A stretch of DNA of 16,431 bases from an uncultured Kiritimatiellota bacterium. GTDB taxonomy: Bacteria > Verrucomicrobiota > Kiritimatiellia > RFP12 > UBA1067. The notes beneath the pieces were generated by a model. The model searched no databases and was not told the origin of the DNA. It was given only the letters and a program-made list of their open reading frames with translations. The stretch is from positions 1-16,431 of the forward strand of contig CAKUGW010000068.1 of the NCBI GenBank assembly GCA_934654805.1, read 5' to 3'. Position 1 is the first letter of the stretch. Each line of letters opens with the position of its first letter. Position numbers and translations under genes: made by a program. This document shows, piece after piece, positions 1 through 6,453 of this stretch.

Positions 1-61
1 TGTTTTCTCGACTGCCGACTTTCAAAGAGCGATGTCGCGCTGTTCGGCGCAACGGATGCGT

Positions 62-70
62 AGTATAGCA
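62..70 (-). promoter_or_regulatory. Extended -10 promoter, leftward
   Basis: On the minus strand this reads TGC followed by TATACT, an extended -10 element like those before the other genes here. No -35 box is evident. It would start a transcript near position 55 running out of the left edge, so a gene beginning left of the window is expected. A run of six T lies just upstream on the same strand, which could instead be part of a terminator for hydE. Confidence 0.45.
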
Positions 71-194
71 AAAAAGCCGGGGGGCGCGCAAGGGGGAAGA
101 TGAAAATTTTTCGACTTTTCCAAGTATGTTGCAAAAAATGCGAGAATCCGCGCGATTTCTGACACCATCCGAGCGTGAAAACGGAGATGAAACT

Positions 195-285
195 GGGGAC
201 AGGCCCCGGCGAACAGGACAATTAGACGGGGACAGGCCCCGATGAGACTGGGGACAGGCCCCGGCAAGCAGGGTCTGTCCCCTGC
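195..285. repeat. Intergenic GGGGACAGGCCCC repeat cluster
   Basis: Three exact copies of the 13-mer GGGGACAGGCCCC lie at 195-207, 228-240 and 250-262. A diverged opposite-orientation relative sits in the hairpin at 268-285. Each unit has GGGG and CCCC ends around a 5-nt centre and could fold into a small hairpin. Copy spacing is 33 and 22 bp, so reading frame is not preserved here. The same element occurs inside epmA at 12984-13074. No transposase is present in the window. It resembles REP-type palindromic repeats, but I do not recognise the exact family. Confidence 0.8.
268..285 (-). terminator. Hairpin after hydE, possible terminator
   Basis: A perfect 6-bp stem (GCAGGG/CCCTGC) around a 6-nt loop begins 7 nt after the hydE stop codon. 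No U-tract follows directly on the minus strand, so intrinsic termination is uncertain. It may only be a member of the neighbouring repeat family that protects the 3' end. Confidence 0.4.
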
Positions 286-291
286 GTCGTT

Positions 292-1161
292 TTACCGCGC
301 CGACGTCTTGCCGGGATAGAGGTCGTAGGCAACCTTGTATTTCGCCGGCGTCAGGTCAGGCATGATCACGTTCGCGCCCGCCGCGAGGCCCTGCTCACGC
401 CCGCGCCCCGGCGCGAGGGCGTCCAGCGCCGTCGCCGCGACCATGTTGGCGTGCGGCAGACGCCTGCGCACCTCGGCGATCATCCACAGCGCCAGCTGAA
501 GACGCGCCTCCCGGCTCGCCGCGTCTGGCGCCGGCCCCGCACCCATCGGCGTCGCCGGATGCTCGACGAACGGCCCCATGCCCACCATGTCGAGGTCCAT
601 CCCGATGAAGAAGTCAATGTCCTTCAGCAGCTCCTCCTTCGTCTGTCCGGGCAGGCCGATCATCACGCCGGACCCCGTCACGTAGCCAAGCCGCTTCAGC
701 GTGCGGAGGCACTCGACGCGGCGGTCGAAGGAGCAGTCCGCCGGATGGATCTGCGCATAGCGCTCGCGGTTCGACGTCTCGATGCGCAGAAGATAGCGCA
801 GGACGCGCCCGCCGGCGGCCGCCTTCCAGCGGCGGTAGACCGCTTCGGTCTGTTCGCCAAGCGAAAGCGTCACCTCCAGCGGCCTCGCCGCGCCCGCCGT
901 CCGCTCGACTTCGGGAAGCCGCCGCAGGACGCTCTCGTAGAAAGCGGTGTTCGACTCCGTCTCCAGCTCGCCCGCCTGGAGCGCGATGGCCGGATAGCCA
1001 CGCCGCAGGGCCTCGGCGGCGCAGGCCAGAACCTCGTCCTCCGTCATGTGGTAGCGCGGCACACGCGCATTCCCCCTGCGGATGCCGCAGTAGAGGCAGT
1101 TCTTCGCGCACCGGTTCGAGACTTCAATGAGTCCGCGCGGCAGGATCTTCTTTTCGTTCAC
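292..1161 (-). CDS. hydE: HydE-like radical SAM protein, short form
   Basis: Resembles HydE, the radical SAM maturase that helps build the H-cluster of [FeFe]-hydrogenase. The CxxxCxxC cluster motif is C18, C22 and C25 (CAKNCLYC). Family stretches include the TLSLGE segment (98-103), VMIGLPGQT (166-174), GMGPFVEHPATP (194-205), and ANVIMPDLTP with LYPGK near the C-terminus. These fit HydE better than BioB or PylB. At 289 residues it is short: Thermotoga HydE is about 348. Roughly 50 N-terminal residues before the CxxxCxxC motif and about 35 residues after YPGK are missing. The start is a GTG with no Shine-Dalgarno and a -10 box only 8 nt away, so translation may be leaderless. No hydrogenase, hydF or hydG gene is in the window. 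Function as a true maturase is therefore uncertain; the family assignment is firm. Confidence 0.85.
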   Translation of the reverse strand: MNEKKILPRGLIEVSNRCAKNCLYCGIRRGNARVPRYHMTEDEVLACAAEALRRGYPAIALQAGELETESNTAFYESVLRRLPEVERTAGAARPLEVTLSLGEQTEAVYRRWKAAAGGRVLRYLLRIETSNRERYAQIHPADCSFDRRVECLRTLKRLGYVTGSGVMIGLPGQTKEELLKDIDFFIGMDLDMVGMGPFVEHPATPMGAGPAPDAASREARLQLALWMIAEVRRRLPHANMVAATALDALAPGRGREQGLAAGANVIMPDLTPAKYKVAYDLYPGKTSAR

Positions 1162-1169
1162 GAGACGGC

Positions 1170-1178
1170 ATTATAGCA
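1170..1178 (-). promoter_or_regulatory. Extended -10 promoter of hydE
   Basis: Minus strand reads TGC TATAAT, a consensus hexamer with an extended -10. Only 8 nt separate it from the GTG start at 1161, so the expected transcription start falls at or within a base or two of the start codon. No -35 box is evident. Confidence 0.65.
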
Positions 1179-1184
1179 GATTCG

Positions 1185-1207
1185 ACGCCCCAGGTGCGCA
1201 GGGGCGT
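1185..1207 (-). terminator. Hairpin after the GH2 gene
   Basis: A perfect 7-bp inverted repeat (ACGCCCC/GGGGCGT) with a 9-nt loop lies between the GH2 stop codon (1235) and the hydE promoter. There is no U-tract. It could end GH2 transcription or stabilise its 3' end. Confidence 0.35.
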
Positions 1208-1234
1208 GGGTCTGCCTGTGATCACTTCCGTTGT

Positions 1235-3664
1235 CTATCGGAGCGTGACCGTCGCCGGCGCGAGCCCGTCCGCCGTCGCCGTCAGCTTCGCGGGCCGGCC
1301 GGGCGTCAGGCGCAGGTAGACGGCCGCGCGCCCGAAGGCGAGCGAATGGCCGGAGACGTCCTTGAAGCTCTCGAAGCTGCGCGGATCCGAGTTGCCGACG
1401 GCGGCGATCTCGCAGCCCTCCGCCGCGAAGGAGACGCGGCGGCTGTCGTCTGGGACGAACGTGCCGTCTCGGTCCGCGAGCGTGACGACGACCACGCAGA
1501 GGCTGCCGTAGCGCGGCTCCGGCGTCAGCACGACCCGCGTCGGCGCGCCCGCCGTGCGCATCGCCTTCTCGCCGAGGACGCGGCCGTCCCTGCCGTAGGC
1601 GACGGCCTTCACCTCGCCCGGCGCGTAGGGGACGTCGTTCCACATCAGGCGGTAGCGCGGCAGGACGGAATAGTAGTTCGCCGGATTCTCGTCCACGACG
1701 CCCGCCGTCGGGTCCTTCCTCCGCCGGCCGAGCGAGCGGCCGTTCACGAACAGCTCCGCCTCGTCCGCGCTCGTGTAGACGAAGACGGGCACGTTCTGCC
1801 CGGCCTTCTTCGGGAAGTTCCAGTGGCCCGGCACGAGGTGCAGCGTGAAGGCCTTCCTGTTCCAGTGCGCGCGGTAGAGGTAGAACCGATCCTTCGGCAG
1901 CGCGCAGAGGTCGCAGATGCCGAAGTAGGAGCTGCGCGAGCGCGGCAGGTAGCCGTACTGCTTCTCGGCGCCCGGCTGGTACGGCGTCGGCTCGCCGAGG
2001 TAGTCGATGCCCGTCCAGACGAACTCGCCCGCGCAGAACGTGTCGCGCTCCATGCGCGCGAACTCACGGTCGGGGATGTCCGACCACGGCGCCGCGTTCA
2101 GGTCATAGGAGTCGACGTTCTCCGTCCGGAAGGCGAAGTCCGTCTTGTTCGTCGGCAGAGCGTCGGCGTAGAAGCCGAACTCCGAGAGCGCGGACGCGCT
2201 TTCCGAGTAGAGGACGGGCTGGCCCGGGAGCTTCGCGCGCGAATCGACGTACATCTCGCGGTAGTTCCAGCCGGAGACGTCAAGCGCCCCGTAGTCGCCG
2301 CGCGCACAAGCCGCCGGAAAGCAGCTGCCGATGCCGACGGGGCGCGTGTCGTCCTCCTCCAGCATGACGCGGCGGAAGCGGGCGCAGCGCTCGGCCGTCG
2401 TGCCGAGGGCGATCGGGCCCGCCCAGTCCTCCTGCCCCGGCGGCGTCGCCTTTCCGGGCGAGATCTCGTTGCCGATCGACCAGACGAAGACGGACGGGTG
2501 GTTGCGGTCGCGGCGGACGAGCTTCACGAGCTGGCGCGGCACGAATTCCTCCAGCGGGATGTCGCCGCGTCCGCAGGTGGCGTTCCACTTGTCGAACGCC
2601 TCGTCCCAGACGAAGAGGCCCATCTCGTCGCAGAGGTCCAGCACCTGCGGCGCGGGCGGGTTGTGCGACATGCGGATCGCGTTCGCGCCCATGTCGCGCA
2701 TGACGGCGAGCTGGCGGCGCGCCGCGTCCACGTCGAACGCCATGCCGAGCGGGCCGAGGTCGCTGTGCAGGTCGACGCCGTTGAGCTGCACCCGTTCGCC
2801 GTTGAGGAAGAAGCCGCGGTCCGCGTCGAAGCGGAACTCGCGGAGGCCGACCCGCCGCACGAGCGCGTCCGAGAAGCCGTCGCCCGCGAGGCGCAGCTCG
2901 AGCGAATAGAGCTTCGCGCCGTCCTCCAGCTTCCAGAGCTGCGGATTCCGCACCCTGAGCGCGAGGTCGAAGTCGCCGCGCCCGCAGGCGTCGATCTCGA
3001 TCTCGTCGTCCGCGTCGTCCACGACCTGCCCGTCCGGCCCGCGCAGGACGGCCGTGACCTTCGCCTCGGCGTCCGCGAGGAGGCGGCTCTCGACCGCGCC
3101 GGAGACCGTCACCTTCGCCTTGCCGGTCAGCACGTCGTCCGTCTCGATCCGCAGGGCGTCGGCGTCGAAGTGGGCCTTGTCCGTCGTGACGAGGCGGACG
3201 TCGCGGTAGATGCCCGCGCCCGGATACCAGCGCGAGGCATGGTCAAGCGTGTCGACCTTGACCGTCACCGTGTTCGTGCCCGCGAGGAGGTAGGGCGTCG
3301 CCTCCGCGACGAAGCCGAGGTAGCCGTAGTCGCCGTGCCCGCAGGGCTGGCCGTTCACGTAGGCCGTCGCGCGCGACATGACGCCGTCAAACTCGAGGAA
3401 GACGCGCCCCTTCGGCTTCTCCGCGAGGACGAGCGACTTGCGGTACGTCCCCCTGCCCTTCCACGGCAGGCTCCCGACGTTGCCGCCGTGCTTCACGTCA
3501 AACGGCCCGGCGATCGCCCAGTCGTGCGGCACGGCGACGGGCGCGAACGCCTCGCCGTCGCGGGCGAACTCCCAGCCCGCGTTGAAGTTCTCGACCGTCC
3601 GCGCCGACGCGGAGGCTGCGGCGGCCAGGGCCGCCGACAGCGCCATCAGTTTTCCTCTCGTCAT
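1235..3664 (-). CDS. Secreted GH2 beta-galactosidase-type hydrolase
   Basis: Glycoside hydrolase family 2, probably removing terminal beta-galactosyl (or related) residues from glycans outside the cytoplasm. Start chosen at 3664 because AAGGAG sits 8 nt upstream and the protein then opens with a basic residue and an Ala/Leu-rich signal peptide (MTRGKLMALSAALAAAASASA). An ATG 39 nt further upstream would bury that signal. Order: N-terminal jelly-roll sugar-binding domain (about 25-170, with WYPGAGIYRDV), Ig-like domain, then the TIM barrel. The acid/base Glu is E400 in SIGNE and the likely nucleophile is E488 in YSESAS. A DUF4982-like segment follows (FPKKAGQNVPVFVYTS, FVNGRSLG), then a C-terminal Ig-like region. 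Length (809) is normal for the subgroup. It has its own promoter. Substrate is inferred from family; beta-glucuronidase or beta-mannosidase activity is less likely. Confidence 0.9.
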   Translation of the reverse strand: MTRGKLMALSAALAAAASASARTVENFNAGWEFARDGEAFAPVAVPHDWAIAGPFDVKHGGNVGSLPWKGRGTYRKSLVLAEKPKGRVFLEFDGVMSRATAYVNGQPCGHGDYGYLGFVAEATPYLLAGTNTVTVKVDTLDHASRWYPGAGIYRDVRLVTTDKAHFDADALRIETDDVLTGKAKVTVSGAVESRLLADAEAKVTAVLRGPDGQVVDDADDEIEIDACGRGDFDLALRVRNPQLWKLEDGAKLYSLELRLAGDGFSDALVRRVGLREFRFDADRGFFLNGERVQLNGVDLHSDLGPLGMAFDVDAARRQLAVMRDMGANAIRMSHNPPAPQVLDLCDEMGLFVWDEAFDKWNATCGRGDIPLEEFVPRQLVKLVRRDRNHPSVFVWSIGNEISPGKATPPGQEDWAGPIALGTTAERCARFRRVMLEEDDTRPVGIGSCFPAACARGDYGALDVSGWNYREMYVDSRAKLPGQPVLYSESASALSEFGFYADALPTNKTDFAFRTENVDSYDLNAAPWSDIPDREFARMERDTFCAGEFVWTGIDYLGEPTPYQPGAEKQYGYLPRSRSSYFGICDLCALPKDRFYLYRAHWNRKAFTLHLVPGHWNFPKKAGQNVPVFVYTSADEAELFVNGRSLGRRRKDPTAGVVDENPANYYSVLPRYRLMWNDVPYAPGEVKAVAYGRDGRVLGEKAMRTAGAPTRVVLTPEPRYGSLCVVVVTLADRDGTFVPDDSRRVSFAAEGCEIAAVGNSDPRSFESFKDVSGHSLAFGRAAVYLRLTPGRPAKLTATADGLAPATVTLR

Positions 3665-3672
3665 GTCACCGT

Positions 3673-3678
3673 CTCCTT
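3673..3678 (-). promoter_or_regulatory. Shine-Dalgarno of the GH2 gene
   Basis: AAGGAG on the minus strand, 8 nt before the ATG at 3664. It decides the start codon in favour of 3664 over the in-frame ATG at 3703. Confidence 0.8.
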
Positions 3679-3723
3679 TAGTCAATTGATTTGGATGTGT
3701 CAATCTCTTGCAGCGAGGGCAGC

Positions 3724-3732
3724 ATTATACCA
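3724..3732 (-). promoter_or_regulatory. Extended -10 promoter of the GH2 gene
   Basis: Minus strand reads TGG TATAAT. The transcript would start near 3717 and give a leader of about 50 nt that includes the AAGGAG site. A TTGACA lies only 7 nt upstream of the -10, too close to act as a normal -35. Confidence 0.65.
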
Positions 3733-3805
3733 CAACTGTCAAGTCACGGCCCCCCGGCTATCACTTGTTTCGGGATGGTCGCCGTTTGGTTCAGCCGGGA
3801 CATGG

Positions 3806-3830
3806 CCGCCCTCCCCCCGGGGGAGGGCGG
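3806..3830 (-). terminator. Strong GC hairpin after the ligase gene
   Basis: A perfect 11-bp inverted repeat (CCGCCCTCCCC/GGGGAGGGCGG) with a 3-nt loop begins 12 nt after the stop codon of the O-antigen-ligase-like gene. It lies between that stop and the GH2 promoter, where an operon end is expected. No U-tract follows, so it may act with Rho or as a 3'-end stabiliser. Confidence 0.5.
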
Positions 3831-3842
3831 ATGCAGGCGGCT

Positions 3843-5351
3843 TCAGCCCTCCTTTCGCGGCAGGAAGCCGGGAATCGCGGCGAGCGAGACGAAGAAGAGC
3901 GTCAGCACCGCCGGCGAGCGCAGGGGGCAGTCCCCGAAGGCGTGGATCAGCGTGCAGGCGACCGTGACGAGCACGAAGAACGCCGGCGCCGGCAGGGCGA
4001 AGACCTGCACGGGCTTCGGCGGCGCGTCACGTCCCGTCTTGAACCGCGCCTCCCGCGCGAGAAGCCGCCAGGCCTGGCCGACCGGCCACAGCAGGAGGAG
4101 GACGAGCGCGACGAGCGCCCCGAATCCGACGAGCCCGTGCTCGGCGAGGAACTGGAGGTAGTCGTTGTGCACGTTGATGCCCCCGACGACCTGGATCTGC
4201 CGACGCTCCGCCGGCGTCATCTTCGGGATGCAGAAGTGGATGTAGCCCCAGCCGCCGCAGCCGAAGAGGACGTGGTCCTTCCAGATCTCCGTCGCGACGC
4301 GCACGTGGTACTGGCTGCGCCCCGTCACGCGGTCGAGGACTTCCGTCGTGCCGAGCGTGTTGACCTCCCGCTGGAGCCCCTTCGGCGCGAACAGGCACGA
4401 GAGGAAGATGACGACGCCGAGCCCCAGCGCCGTCCACGCCCCGGCGCGCACGCGGTCGGCCTTGCGCTTGTGCGCGACGAAGGAGACGAACGAATGGGCG
4501 AAGAAGACGACCGCCGAGAGCGTGACGAGCAGGATCGCCGCGCGCGAGAGCGTGTTCAGCGCCGCGTAGAAGAAGACGACCGCCGGGATGAGGAAGTAGT
4601 GCTTCGTCCAGAACATGCGAGGGCGCGGCGCGGCGGCGGACGAGATGTCCTTCATGCGGTGCGCGTCGCGCAGGTCGTCCAGGTTCCGCCGCCAGAGCGC
4701 GAGCGCGAGGCCGAAGAGCGTCGTGAAGTAGTCGCCGGCCATGTTCGGGTAGCCGAACGTCGCGAAGAAGTCGCCGACCGAGCCCGTGCCGCTCGCCGTG
4801 CTCCACAGCGGCCCCGGCGCGCCGAGCGCGCCCTGGAGGAAGCCGAGCGCCGCGAGCGCCGTGCCGTTCCAGACGATCAGCTCCAGCGCGAGCCGCTTGC
4901 CGTGGCGCGTGAGCGCATGCCGCACGACGAGAAGCGACGGCAGCGCGAGCGCGAACCAGAGGACGACGTTCAGGTGGTCGATGCGGTCCACGCAGAACGG
5001 CAGGATCGGCACGGGCGGATCCGCCGACAGCCCCTCGGCGAGGCGCTTCACGTCGCAGACGGGGCACAGCCCGTTGTTGACGAACGGGATCAGCAGCAGC
5101 ACGAAGAGGCCCAGGGCGATCCACGCGACCGGGTCCCTCTTCAGCGCGTGCCAGACCCGTGCGCGCGCCTCGTAGCTCGTCTCGTCCGGCCGGCGCTGGG
5201 GAAAGCAGAAGAGGACCTCGGCCAGCAGGACGGACAGCCACGGCACGACCGGGATCAGCAGCCCGCCGCGCGTGCCGCCGAACATCCACGCGACGGCCGA
5301 GGCGACCGCCGCAACCGCGAACGGCGCAAAGTTATCCAAAAGAAACGACAT
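3843..5351 (-). CDS. O-antigen ligase / Wzy-type membrane protein
   Basis: Polytopic inner-membrane protein of the O-antigen ligase/polymerase superfamily (Wzy_C), expected to move an undecaprenyl-linked glycan onto lipid A core or to polymerise surface polysaccharide. It has many hydrophobic segments (for example about 8-24, 31-50, 74-92, 127-143, 252-283, 304-322, 409-424 and 451-470). The large periplasmic loop before HNDYLQFLAEHGLVGF (395-410) carries the signature His of the family. A conserved-looking DCPLRSP stretch lies near the C-terminus. Start chosen at 5351 because AAAGGTGG lies just upstream and the N-terminus then begins at the first membrane segment; an upstream extension would add an Arg/Ser-rich shadow. 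The start lies 20 bp inside the end of ispG, so the two are probably translationally coupled. WaaL versus Wzy cannot be settled from sequence alone. Confidence 0.75.
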   Translation of the reverse strand: MSFLLDNFAPFAVAAVASAVAWMFGGTRGGLLIPVVPWLSVLLAEVLFCFPQRRPDETSYEARARVWHALKRDPVAWIALGLFVLLLIPFVNNGLCPVCDVKRLAEGLSADPPVPILPFCVDRIDHLNVVLWFALALPSLLVVRHALTRHGKRLALELIVWNGTALAALGFLQGALGAPGPLWSTASGTGSVGDFFATFGYPNMAGDYFTTLFGLALALWRRNLDDLRDAHRMKDISSAAAPRPRMFWTKHYFLIPAVVFFYAALNTLSRAAILLVTLSAVVFFAHSFVSFVAHKRKADRVRAGAWTALGLGVVIFLSCLFAPKGLQREVNTLGTTEVLDRVTGRSQYHVRVATEIWKDHVLFGCGGWGYIHFCIPKMTPAERRQIQVVGGINVHNDYLQFLAEHGLVGFGALVALVLLLLWPVGQAWRLLAREARFKTGRDAPPKPVQVFALPAPAFFVLVTVACTLIHAFGDCPLRSPAVLTLFFVSLAAIPGFLPRKEG

Positions 5352-6453
5352 GCTCCACCACCTTTCTGACAGCCTCCGATTCCGGGACCTTCTCGACGAG
5401 CCGCCCGCGCACGTACAGCAGGAACTCGCCCGCGCCGCCGCAGAGCGCGATGTCCGCACCCTTCGCCTCGCCCGGCCCGTTCACCGCGCAGCCCATGACG
5501 GCAACCTTGGGAAATTTTCGAATCTCCGAATCACGAATTTTCGAATTCCGATTCGACTCTTCAACCATTCGATTATTCGACCATTCGACCATTCGACTAT
5601 TTCCCCAGTCCCTGTACAGGACGTCCATCGCGTCCTCGACCTGCGCGGCGACGCTTATGAGGTCGACCTTCGTGCGCCCGCACGTCGGGCAGCTCGTGAT
5701 CGCCGGCCCCGGCGCGCGCAAGCCGAGCGCGCGCAGGATCTCCAGCCCGACCTTGACCTCCTTCTCCGGCCTGTTCGTGAGCGAGACGCGGATCGTGTCG
5801 CCGATCCCCTCCGCGAGCAGGATGCCGAGCGCGACGGAACTGCGCACCGCGCCCGGGATGAGCGTCCCCGCCTCCGTCACGCCGAGGTGCAGCGGACAGT
5901 CCGTCTTCTCCGCCAGCTCCCGGTAGGCCGACCGCGTCTCCGCGACGTTCGACGCCTTGGCGGAGATGACGACATCGTAAAAGCCCTCGTCCTCTAGGAG
6001 CTTCAGGTGCTTCAGGGCGGACGACACGAGCGTCTCGCCGCGCTCCAGGCTGCCGCCGTTCACGCCGATGCGGATCGGCACGCGCTTCGCCTTCGCCGCG
6101 CGGGCGACGGCCTGCACGCGCGCGCGCGGACCGATGTTCCCCGGATTGAGCCGCAGCGCATCCGCCCCCGCCTCCAGCGCGGCGAGCGCGCAGCGGTAGT
6201 CGAAGTGGATGTCGGCGACGATCGGGATCGGCGACGCCTTCCGCACCTCGCCGAGGACGCGCGCCGCCTCCACGTCGGGCACGGTCAGGCGAAAGAGGTC
6301 GCACCCCCGCTCCGCACACGACAGCAGCTGGCGCAGGCACGCCGCCGCGTCATGCGGATCGGCGTTGCCCATCGTCTGCACGCTCACGGGCGCGCCGCCG
6401 CCAAGCGGGAGGTTCCCGACCTTAAGGCTTCTGGTCTGCTTTCTCGAGAACAT
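5332..6453 (-). CDS. ispG: IspG, HMBPP synthase (GcpE)
   Basis: 4-Hydroxy-3-methylbut-2-enyl diphosphate synthase, the [4Fe-4S] enzyme converting MEcPP to HMBPP in the MEP isoprenoid pathway (cytoplasmic). N-terminal TIM barrel with PVSVQTMGN, VADIHFDYRCAL and RLNPGNIG. C-terminal cluster domain with C255 and C258 (SCPTCGRTK), C322 (MGCAVNGPGE) and the conserved E329. Length is 373. About 30 residues (285-314) between the CxxC and the third Cys are extra compared with E. coli IspG and come from an AT-rich repeat. All cluster ligands survive, so the enzyme should work. The start overlaps rseP by 32 bp with GGAG just before the ATG. Adjacency to rseP is common in bacteria, often with dxr beside them; dxr is absent here. 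Confidence 0.95.
   Translation of the reverse strand: MFSRKQTRSLKVGNLPLGGGAPVSVQTMGNADPHDAAACLRQLLSCAERGCDLFRLTVPDVEAARVLGEVRKASPIPIVADIHFDYRCALAALEAGADALRLNPGNIGPRARVQAVARAAKAKRVPIRIGVNGGSLERGETLVSSALKHLKLLEDEGFYDVVISAKASNVAETRSAYRELAEKTDCPLHLGVTEAGTLIPGAVRSSVALGILLAEGIGDTIRVSLTNRPEKEVKVGLEILRALGLRAPGPAITSCPTCGRTKVDLISVAAQVEDAMDVLYRDWGNSRMVEWSNNRMVEESNRNSKIRDSEIRKFPKVAVMGCAVNGPGEAKGADIALCGGAGEFLLYVRGRLVEKVPESEAVRKVVEHVVSFG
5512..5601. repeat. AT-rich 8-bp repeat insert inside ispG
   Basis: An AT-rich tract in otherwise GC-rich coding DNA. Four 8-bp units of the form ATTCGAYY occupy 5567-5598 (ATTCGATT, ATTCGACC, ATTCGACC, ATTCGACT), with related ATTCGA/GAATTC-like pieces leftward to about 5512. 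It encodes residues 285-314 of IspG, an Arg/Ser/Asn/Glu-rich peptide with two copies of NRMVE or SRMVE. The insert is about 90 bp, a multiple of three, although the repeat unit is not. Confidence 0.8.

Noticed and set aside
22..267. 81-codon minus-strand frame over the left-edge repeats
   Set aside because: Its N-terminal peptide is just the GGGGACAGGCCCC repeat translated, no ribosome-binding site is present, and a promoter-like -10 lies inside it.
3737..3742. TTGACA as a -35 box for the GH2 promoter
   Set aside because: It is only 7 nt from the TATAAT hexamer; a functional -35 would need about 17 nt.
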